The notes beneath the pieces were generated by a model. That model saw only the letters and a list, made by a program, of their open reading frames with translations. It made no database searches and was not told the DNA's origin. The position numbers were made by a program, and so were the translations under genes. Shown here one piece after another: positions 55,640 through 64,000 of a stretch of 64,000 bases of DNA (positions are counted from its first letter, which is position 1; each line of letters begins with the position of its first letter). Location of the stretch: positions 198,535,526 through 198,599,525 of the forward strand of contig OY821521.1 in assembly GCA_963682025.1 (NCBI GenBank), written 5' to 3'. This stretch comes from Cordilura impudica (lineage: Eukaryota; Arthropoda; Insecta; Diptera; Scathophagidae).

Positions 55640-56529
55640 TAGCTTTTATTTCAGTTGTAATTCTGCTCCACTCCTCCATCAACGTTTCCTTCAGAGCTGG
55701 AATGGAAGTAATTTGACGTCCTTAAAATGTCCCATAAATGTTCAATAACATTCAGGTCGGGGGACTGCGGGGCATGTTCCAGCTTGTGACTCACTCACGT
55801 AATAGAGAAGGAATTCCTTTACAATATTAGAAGAATGCTTGGGATCATTATACTGGAGAAATGTAGAATTTTCCTTCATATACAACATTTGGACACTAGG
55901 AAGGTAGCTGTCCTTCAAAATATCTATCTATATACATAGCCTTACCCATAGTGCCATCGATGAATCAGAGCTTACCTCCTCACTGTGGAATTAACATTTT
56001 GTCGCAATAACTATATATTTGGTTTACGCCAAACTTTGGTCCGACTATCACCTCCGAAAACCATAAATTTGCATTCATCGGTGAATATTACCTTTTCCCA
56101 AAATGTTGAGTCATTTACGTGAACATTTTCGTACTTTTGGGCGTATTCTATGTGTATTCTGGATGTTCACAGACCTAAGTAGTGGTTTTTTTCTCGCAAC
56201 TCTGCCATTGTACACATTCCTCTTAATGCTTCTGTGCATTGTCTGGTCGGAAACAGTAATTCCCAGATCTGACTTTAGTTTTCTATTTTCAGGATTTTCT
56301 TGAACCGAACGAATAACGACATGATCTGTTCGGTTGCCTAGAATCCGGGGGCGTCCAGCACGTTCCTAACTTTCACAATTTCGATTGTCTTTGAAATTTT
56401 TTCTTATTGTTTGTACTGTGGGCTTTTTTAAATTAAATAAATTTCCAACTTCATTAAGAGACCGTCATCATTCCTCAATTTAATGACCGTTTTTCGGATT
56501 GGTTCAGCAACTTCTTTGCCTTTGCCCAT
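55640..56529 (-). pseudogene. Tc1-like transposase relic, near full length
   Basis: Minus strand begins MGKGKEVAEPIRKTVIKLRN at 56529, with LNEVGNLFNLKKPTVQTIRK (HTH), RAGRPRILGNRTDHVVIRSV, KLKSDLGITVSDQTMHRSIK and RRSVNIQNTHRI; the catalytic part retains YNDPKHSSNIVKEFLLYY (second Asp) and CPAVPRPECY/F (from SPDLNPIEN). Multiple stops and frameshifts. Tc1 transposases insert at TA; ends were not identified. Confidence 0.85.
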
Positions 56530-56639
56530 CTTACTCCACTACATTTTTTCCCAAATATGATAACTTATTGTGAAATTACAAGCTAAACTGATGATTCGCA
56601 GCAAAGCATCATGAAATTTCTAGCGGTACTCATAACGGT

Positions 56640-57250
56640 ACTTATGTAAATTTGGTTGTTATTTGTTAACAACAACAACAACAAAAATATTTTAAAATAT
56701 AATGGAAATGAATTGAAGTAAAAATAAAGTAAAATCATATTTTCTTAAAGACAACAGAAATTTGTAAACTTTTCTTTTGCTACTTTAAAATGACTCCGAT
56801 TTAAATTAAAGCACTCCTTGCAATAGCTGGTGAAAGTTTTTCCATTGCCAAAAGAGTCTGCAGCAATCAAAATATTCGGCATGCAACATGACACAAAGAG
56901 GACAATCAGCTGCAAAAGTCCTGATAAAAACAGTTTATAACACAAGGCTGATGTAGCCCTGACACTTAAAGGCTATCTACCAAATGTTCGGCGATAATTA
57001 GGGTCTTTCTATAAACGAGAGGAAAAAAAAAAACGATAACAACACCAACAACAATGAGGGCACAACAGAAAAATAACAAAAAACTTAATTGACAATTTAC
57101 GACCGTAGCGACCAACCAACCAGGCCAACTTAACTGTTGGTCTAATACAAAAGTATTTAGGGTCTTAAATTGTTGTTAAAGCAACACCAGACACACATAC
57201 ACACACACACACACATAAACACTCACGCACACACATACACACTCAATCAC
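56640..57250. repeat. AAC and CA microsatellites
   Basis: (AAC)n at 56668-56684 and an imperfect (CA)n at about 57186-57246 with TACA and CGCA interruptions. No gene between them. Confidence 0.8.
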
Positions 57251-59239
57251 TAACTGAGTCACTTATTGAAGAAGTCTTTAGCCGATGAATGAAAGGTAAT
57301 TGTGGCCAAATTGACTTAAATAAGTGTGTAATTTTTCTTTAATATAAATTTGAAGAAAACCCAAAAAAAAAAAATATACAAAAACAAATCCCCAGCAAAA
57401 GAAGAATAAATGATTTCGTGATAATATTTTTTGTAATTTGTTCAGATTGCCTTCTGTTCTTATTTGATCTTTGCGCATATCAAAGGTGTGTTCGTCGCTC
57501 TTCACAAACCTGAAAAGCCATCAATGATTTCGTTAGTGATTTATCGCTTTAAAAGGTACAAGTCTGTCATTTCATTGATAGATAAACTACATTGATAAAA
57601 CATCAGTTGTATATTTCCTTGATAGAGTAAATGACGAGTACGGGTACAAAGATACCAAACGTACGTTCGTCAGTAAGTGGAAACAAAAATTGATGTTTCC
57701 GAAACTAACGTTCACGTTTTAAAAATACAACAAATAGAAAATCAAATAAAAAAAAAAACATTGTCTGACTGACTGACGTCTTAACTACCGTTTAACGGCT
57801 GATGAAAAGTGTCAACGATTTGTCAAATTCTTTTAGATTTATTTTATTCGTTAACTGACACTGGCCGGGCACATTACGAACACATTTCTGTTTTAAGTGT
57901 CGACATCATTATTGATGTTTAGAGATTTATCATTGAATAGAGTAAATGTGTACTCGTACGTATGTACTTGTATGAATGTAAGAATGTCCATAAAAAATAT
58001 ATGTAAGTCGCACAAGAAGTTAGTGCTGAAAGTGTTTGTGGAGCTGCTAGCGTTTCAATTTGTCTATTTGGTGGGCGATTGGAAAATGTACTTTACGTGT
58101 AACAATTATTTTCTTCAATGGCCAGTGTCGAGGTAAAACAATTAATAATAATAATAAAAAAAACAACAACACGCTATACGTCAATTGTCATTCGAATACC
58201 GTTTGAATGTTACAAGCCAAGGAGTCGTTTACAGTGGGAGCTCAAGTTATGGGCTAAAGGTAAGGAAAGTAAATAAGAAACGAACTAGTCGGCCGCACCC
58301 CTTCAGAATCCATTAAATAAAACTTGATAAAAAAAGTTCTTGTACATAAGATATATTAAAAAAATTACACCCCTGCCTCCTTCTAGGGTTGCCTTTCGTC
58401 CTCTTTTCCCCGGACACCGTCCTATTTTTTAGGGCATCTGAGGCAGTAATCGTTATTTTGCACTTTTCTCCATCATTCTTTTTTTATTGCATCGAAACCT
58501 TTGATTTGTTAGCATCGCTGTATTGTCGCTGTTATAACAAATGAGTGCCAAAATCTAAAGCTATTCAGCAGTGATGCCAACTTCTTGATGCGAAAAGCAC
58601 TACGTTGACATCACTTCATATCAGCCGTTGTGTGTTTAAAAAATTGCTCTCCGAAAAAAAGAAGTAAGTTATTAACAGAAATGCAATGAGTAAAAATTCA
58701 TTAATTTTCAAATAGAATTTAGAATTAAGAATTTTAAGTTCAGAATAATTTTTTACGCGTTTTTTTTTTGGAATAAAAACTTTTTCGTTATAAAAATAAA
58801 AAAAAAATATTTTTGTCTATAAGAAAAAAATTTTATTCCTGTATTTTATCGCGGTGTGGATTAAAAAAAAATTAATTCATTAAAAAAAATTACATCGTCA
58901 TTTTCTCAAAATAGAAATAACTACCCTAGCCTTCTCTTTCCTAAATATGGCGGCACCAAAAGTGAAAATAATCATCAACAATGCACTCGGGTGGGTCAAC
59001 ATTCCTACGAACATCTTAGTTTAGTTGAGATGTCGCTTGGAAGCAGCAATGCTAACTTTTTTCAAGAAAAAAACGCTAAACGGACCCCAAAAAGTGTTAA
59101 AAATCGCTAAATTAGAATGAAACGAAGAGCGACAAAAGACGCCAATATTTGATAATACTTTTTAAGTGTAATATCAATAAAAAAATATAAAATGCGTGAA
59201 CATTTTTACTGTTAATTTTTAAATAAAAGTAGTAAGTCT
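57251..59239. other. Largest non-repetitive-looking stretch, no gene seen
   Basis: Base composition is less extreme (about 57500-58300) and I find none of the dispersed families. No frame longer than 79 codons, no splice-flanked exon I could defend. Confidence 0.4.
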
Positions 59240-59878
59240 AGACTGACAATACGATACCCTATAACATCCGTTTAGAAATTGGATGTATAATATGAGCATA
59301 AACCAAATTTGCGTGGCATCGTTATTAATATTTTTGCCTGCAGATATATCGGATGCTATGGATATTTACATGGGAATCAGGTCAAAAAATGGACCGATCC
59401 TGATGATATTTGGTAAGGTCACTTATTTTGTGCAAAAACTAATACACACCAAATAGGAGTAAAATCTGTGTAATATTTTTTTTTTTTTTGTAGATTTAAG
59501 TGACTAAGAAATGACTAAGAAATCTCGAACATGGTTTATTTTTGGACTACTAATCCATGAGTGTAATAGACACATACAAACCATATCTCACCAAGATCTA
59601 TATGGTCTGAACATGGACCTATTTTTACCAATAAAAGCTAATACACCAAATTTGTTCGAAATATATTCATATTTGCGACCTGTAGTTTGATTAGAAGGCT
59701 TACATGGACACGTAGAGAGATGGACGGATAGACGGGCGGACAGACGGACGAACATTGCTAAGTCGACTCAGAAAGTGATTCTGAGTTGATCGGTATAAGT
59801 CAAATATTTTTGGTAATTTACAAACATCAGCACAAAGTCATTATATATGACCACATAGTGGTATAAGGTATAAACATA
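59240..59878 (+). repeat. Family 1 repeat, copy 6 (diverged)
   Basis: CTAGACTGACAATACGATAC through GGATGCTATGGATATTTACA, TTTGCGACCTGTAGTTTGAT, the GACGGATAGACGGGCGG tract, to CACATAGTGGTATAAGGTAT. Confidence 0.8.
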
Positions 59879-59934
59879 CAAAGACGGTCCCAGAACAATC
59901 CGATCTTACAAAGAAAACACATTTGTGAAAAATT

Positions 59935-60355
59935 TATATTATTACTAGGCAAGGCGATTTCTTGTGATCGATGTAAAAACTTTACTTACAAACCGATTTT
60001 GACCAAACATACCTCATTTGAAAAGTATTTATTTTTAGCCGTAATTTTTTGGAGTAATGCTCATTTAAAATTGCTACTAACACATACATAAAATACTTAC
60101 TGTGTGTTTGTTTATTACCAATATCAAAAGCCCTGTGCTGAATTGTGAATTAGCTAAAATTGATTAGCGCACCTTTAGGTTCTTTTAAAATTATTTATTA
60201 CCAAATCCATTTATATGTCTTCTGTGTGTTCAGCAAATATTTATAACGAAATTTAATGAATTTTGTTTAAAAAGGTTGAATTGTGAATTGGCTAAAATCG
60301 ATTAGCATATCTTTAGGCTCTTAGAAAATGATTTATGATATGAAAAATATAATTT
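59935..60355 (+). repeat. Family 3 Helitron-like repeat, copy D
   Basis: GGCGATTTCTTGTGATCGAT, GCTACTAACACATACATAAA, then two successive AATTGTGAATT(A/G)GCTAAAAT(T/C)GATTAGC(G/A) blocks at about 60143 and 60285, and GGGGGCTGGGCTCTGTTAG at the end, a decayed CTAG-type terminus. Confidence 0.65.
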
Positions 60356-60371
60356 CGGGGGCTGGGCTCTG

Positions 60372-61248
60372 TTAGTTTTCTTTATATCTCAACATAATCT
60401 CTCCTTTTTCCCAGCGATATTCTACAGCTTCAATACCCTGTTTATAGGAAGAACTGTCTAGCTCCTTCAAATAAGGTGCGTGATGAATATATTGGAATTT
60501 CAGTTCATGGATTTTGGCCATCATAACAGTGAATGTCTGAACTGGTGCATTGTTTTGATGAAGGAACATTTTCTTTTTCGCCAAATGCACTATGAGCATT
60601 ATACACGACGCTGATTATTTTTCCTTTATAAGATAATCAATAAAAATTATCCCACGCACATCCCAAGACACAGACGCCATAATCATTGGTAACGATTCTA
60701 CCACTTCAGTTCAATATTTTGACCGTTCCTTTGTCTCAAGTGTGAAGTGGCGGACCTATGTCTCATCCATGGTTACGAATCGAGCGCAAAAAATCAGCTT
60801 TATTACGGTGAAACGTCACCAAACACTCTATTGAAACATCTTCCCGACGCTGTTTTTGTTCTATTGTGAGCAAACGCGGCCCCCCATTTTGCGGACAGCT
60901 TTTTCATCTATAAATTTTCGGCCAATATGCCATGTGTAGCACTCTTTAAAATGCCTACAGTTTCTTCTAGCTGACGCAGCTTCAGCCGACGATCATTCAA
61001 TACCATTTTGTGGATTTTATTAACCGTTTCTGGCGTGGCCACCTCAATTGGTCGATCACTACGGTGTTTGTCTTGGCAGCTCGTACGGCCTCGTTAAAAC
61101 TCTGCCACCCAATATTTTATAGTTGTTAACGAAGGAGCAAACTGGCAGACTGACCGAGAGTAAAATATATCTCGGCTTTAATATTGGTTGGACTGAGACC
61201 TTCCAAATAGAAGTATTGTACCACATATCGGAGACCAATTTTTCTCAT
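60372..61248 (-). pseudogene. Mariner transposase relic (second mariner lineage)
   Basis: Minus strand reads MRKIGLRYVVQYFYLEGLSP, TTIKYWVAEF, CQDKHRSDRPIEVATPETVN, KIHKMVLNDRRLKLRQLEET, LLTIEQKQRREDVSIECL, GIIFIDYL, then LAKKKMFLHQNNAPVQTFTV (Asp of HQDNAPVH is Asn here) and SSYKQGIEAVEYRWEKGEI. The catalytic SPDLAPSDYFLF block is deleted between HHAPY and LKELD. Stops and frameshifts abound. Unrelated in subfamily to the intact mariner at 9779-10864. Confidence 0.88.
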
Positions 61249-61299
61249 AGTAACAAATTCACTGAGATCCTTTACTTTTGATGGCTTGAAACTTTACTG

Positions 61300-61685
61300 C
61301 CGCCATCTACATGTCAGATCTGGTAATACTGGGACTGCGCTCATATATTGTATTTGCGAGCTTGCATAGAGAATATTTAATAGATCTTAACTTTCACTCT
61401 ATCAAAATAAATGAATTGAAGTCATCAAAAGAAAAGAATTAGCTGCTGGGAAACACGCTTTTGCAATAATTTCCTCACTTCAGGAAATTCAGTGAAAATT
61501 TTTTTTAAAAAAAGATCCAAAGCTTTAAAAAATAACCAGCGTTATTTGCTTCTGAATTTATGTCACACATTTTAATTTCTTCTGAATTTTAGTCAGGAAA
61601 TTAGGGTAAATTTAGGAGTTCCTCTGCATGGTGTGGACTATTTTTAAGTTTTCTTTAGAAAAAAATAAGAAATGATAAGTTCTAA
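61300..61685. other. AT-rich DNA, no gene seen
   Basis: No recognisable feature. Confidence 0.4.
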
Positions 61686-61689
61686 TTTT

Positions 61690-62145
61690 TAAACCCTCCC
61701 CATTCCGTTTGTAACGCATCGAATAATTAATTTCCGACCCCATAACATATATATATTCGTGATCCTTATAACAAATTAAGTCGATATAGCGATGTCCGTC
61801 TGTCCGTCTGTCAGTTGAAATCATGTTCATTCACAAAATAAACCATTTTCCCAGGATAAATTATGACAATATTGTTTGCCATTATTTCGAGCAGCTTGGT
61901 ATTGAAAATGGGGTAAATCGGCCATCATTGTGCCGAGATATGGCCAAAAAGATAAAGACACCTTTAAAAAATTTTAAAAATTCAGAGTGTCTGTTGTAAT
62001 AGTTTAGTATTAAGTTTATCAAATTGTTTGTTTTTTTTAAATAGTTTGTTTAAATTTGTTATAAACAGTGCAATAAATCTAGATGTTAATGTAAACGTAA
62101 AACCGATGAGGAGGGCAAGCCGCATTTAACACTCTTACTTGTTCG
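61690..62145 (+). repeat. Family 2 repeat, uninterrupted copy
   Basis: From AAACCCTCCCCATTCCGTTT through GTCGATATAGCGATGTCCGT, (CTGTCCGT)n, AAATTTTAAAAATTCAGAGT, to ATGTAAACGTAAAACCGATG and AACACTCTTACTTGTT. It shows what the split element at 29719-34868 looked like before insertion. Confidence 0.75.
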
Positions 62146-62149
62146 TATT

Positions 62150-63084
62150 GCTATTGCTCATCGATTAGAGAGTACTTGCAATATAAATGCGAATTCCATG
62201 ATGATTGTACTGATTGTAACAATTCTTCCTTATTTGTTTTGAAAAAAAAAAAAAAAAAAATAAAAATAAAAACAATAAGAAAACATACTAACAATAACAT
62301 ACCATTCATAATTCATGTCTTGTAGTAGTTTATGAATATTTGAACTTCCTGTTCAAATGCTATCGCATATCCTGAAACCCTACAGATGCTTCATTGCTTC
62401 AATGAATTGTTTTAATTTTGATTGCTTACAGAGTAACGTTATTATGTTCGATTCCTTTTTAGAAACCGCAAAATTTTGCTGTCAAGTATTTTGTTCCTTT
62501 TTTTTATGTTTGGCCAAAAATAATATTTCAGAACCTTAAACTATTGGAAGCCATACATCGAGTATATTGCAAAAGTATACGTCAAACGTTTGGCAGTAGT
62601 TAGATACGAGTGTTGGCCTTAAATACGAACCACATCAATATTGGAAAAGTGTCAACTCATAGTTTTATTTTCATAAATAATGTTTCCTTTTTTTTATTAA
62701 CTGCTCTTTTTAAATGAGAATGTATGTTGGAAACTAACGGATATTTAAATCAGATTCGGTTTGCAATTACGTCGCTTGCGTGTGGTCACTGCCAGCCAGA
62801 TGTTTTTTCATTTTATCATAAGGGTTGATTTTTTCATAAATCTTTGTTAATTTACACCGAGACAAGGAATTACAATAAAATTTGTTTATCAGTTCGACTT
62901 TGTGTAAAAACATAAAGGTGGGGTTTCATGGAATGAAATTAAATTTGAAGAGTTTTTTGATCACAAATTGAATTGAATTGGTTGGTATTTTTTAATAAAT
63001 CTTCTTCTTTAGAGTTTGGGCCAAAAGTCCCTTTACTATTTAAGTTTGTAATAACTTTAAAACAAATATGTAAAAAAAAAGTTT
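62150..63084. other. Intergenic, no gene seen
   Basis: No dispersed family recognised. Short frames only. Confidence 0.4.
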
Positions 63085-63200
63085 TTAATTTACTCCCTCT
63101 ATTTGTAAATTAATTTACCATCATGTAATTAAATAATTCATTGATTGTAAATGAAACGTGTCTAGAAAAAGAGCTATACCCAAAAATTAAAAAATTTTTT
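63085..63200 (-). repeat. Repeat shared with 45945-46025
   Basis: TTTGTAAATTAATTTACCAT CATGTAATTAAATAA is the reverse complement of the sequence just outside the second Transib copy. Confidence 0.55.
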
Positions 63201-63214
63201 TTTTGCAAAAATTT

Positions 63215-63545
63215 TTTTATGCCGATCGACTCTGTCTGTCCGTCCGTCCGTCTGTGATGCCATGTAAACCTTGTAATCAAACTACAGGTGGCAAATATGA
63301 ATATATTTCAATAACATTAAGTGTATAAACTTCTATAGTCCGTAAGATGAACGCTATTGAAATTGGTGAAAATCGGTTCATGATCACACCTAGTCCCCCT
63401 ATGAGATCGACTTAAATTGCCAGAACATCCAAATTATCCTATAGATCGCGATCAAATTGGGTTTGAGCTTGTTTATTACATTAATTTATCAATAGTCCAG
63501 TAATAAACCCTATAGTATGATTCTTAGTCATAGATCCGATTAGGG
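63215..63545 (-). repeat. Family 1 repeat, copy 7 (partial)
   Basis: GCCGATCGACTCTGTCTGTC CGTCCGTCCG, GTAATCAAACTACAGGTGGC, CCCTATGAGATCGACTTAAA; truncated at the GGGTGGCCC repeat. Confidence 0.8.
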
Positions 63546-63862
63546 TGGCCCTTCATTATATTGGAGAAAAAAAGTGTTTAAACTCTCGGTCGCACCCAAT
63601 AGAAATATGCGAATAGCAAAAACACTGAGAAATACAAAGTTTTGGGTCTATCAAAAAACATTTAGTGGTGGCTCAACGCGATTGAAAATTTCAGGTGTGT
63701 TTATTAGGGTGGCCCTTCGTTATATGGAGGGAAAAACTGTCGGTCTCACCCCCTAGAAATATACGGATAGCAAAAAAACTGAGAAATACAAAGTTTTGGG
63801 CTAATCAAAAAACGTTTAGTCGTGGCGCAAAGCGATTGAAAATTTCAAGTGTGTTTATATAT
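63543..63862 (+). repeat. Tandem pair of ~160-bp GGGTGGCCCTTC units
   Basis: Unit 1 63543-63703 and unit 2 63704-63862 both start TAGGGTGGCCCTTC(A/G)TTATAT and share GAAATAT(G/A)CG(A/G)ATAGCAAAAA, ACTGAGAAATACAAAGTTTTGGG-type and GCGATTGAAAATTTCA blocks. ORF across it is fortuitous. Confidence 0.85.
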
Positions 63863-64000
63863 GGGAAAATATGACTTTTTTTTTGAGATTTTACGAAAAT
63901 TTCGTTCTATAGTTTAATTTTTCCGACAAGCTGTTATATAATTCAGCATCAGTATTAAATTATCCCTTCAAGAGGCTATAAAACTTCAAAATCGAATAAA

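Noticed and set aside
57251..59239. Enhancer or promoter of a neighbouring gene
   Set aside because: The stretch looks single-copy, but I see no motif cluster or transcript evidence to support a call.

Overview
This window looks like repeat-choked, very AT-rich nuclear DNA of a higher fly (Brachycera, probably a calyptrate/blow-fly-like dipteran; the species is inferred, not proven). The evidence is eukaryotic splice signals, an FGF ligand exon with insect-style Asn/Asp/His-rich low complexity, U1 snRNA pseudogenes, and nested mariner, Tc1, hAT, Transib, PIF/Harbinger-like, Helitron and non-LTR sequences. I see no bacterial genes, CRISPR array, rRNA gene or functional tRNA.

Layout. 1-948 is a near-perfect TATAATTT satellite, followed by a degenerate Y-tract/CTCGAAAAA repeat inside what looks like an intron. 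2658-4892 is the one convincing host coding exon: the 3' coding exon of an FGF8-like (thisbe/pyramus-type) fibroblast growth factor. From 5 kb onward almost everything is mobile DNA. 8865-12943 is an element with ~580-bp terminal inverted repeats (TIRs) carrying a decayed ORF of an uncharacterised, transposase-like family; an apparently intact mariner (9672-10977) sits inside it. 17654-20864 is a Transib element (RAG1-related transposase) bounded by CACAGTG ends, inserted in a dead non-LTR retrotransposon. 28295-35755 is an AAAAGTAC-type minisatellite split by a repeat that itself contains tandem U1 snRNA pseudogenes, a TTAA-flanked MITE and a hAT element with a perfect 8-bp target-site duplication (TSD). 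38273-45925 is a second, internally deleted Transib; a hAT element is nested in it, and nested in that hAT is a 3.3-kb element with ~530-bp TIRs and an intact, one-intron 566-codon gene. The remainder (46-64 kb) is Helitron fragments, Tc1/mariner/non-LTR relics, further copies of the dispersed TCCG-rich families, and stretches with no recognisable gene.

How the parts relate. The window is a stratigraphy of insertions rather than a pathway: minisatellite > family-2 repeat > hAT/MITE; non-LTR > Transib; Transib > hAT > long-TIR element. The youngest-looking elements with intact reading frames are the mariner at 9672-10977 and the long-TIR element at 41212-44540. The long-TIR elements at 8865-12943 and 41212-44540, together with the RSS-like Transib ends, are the best candidates for under-described biology.
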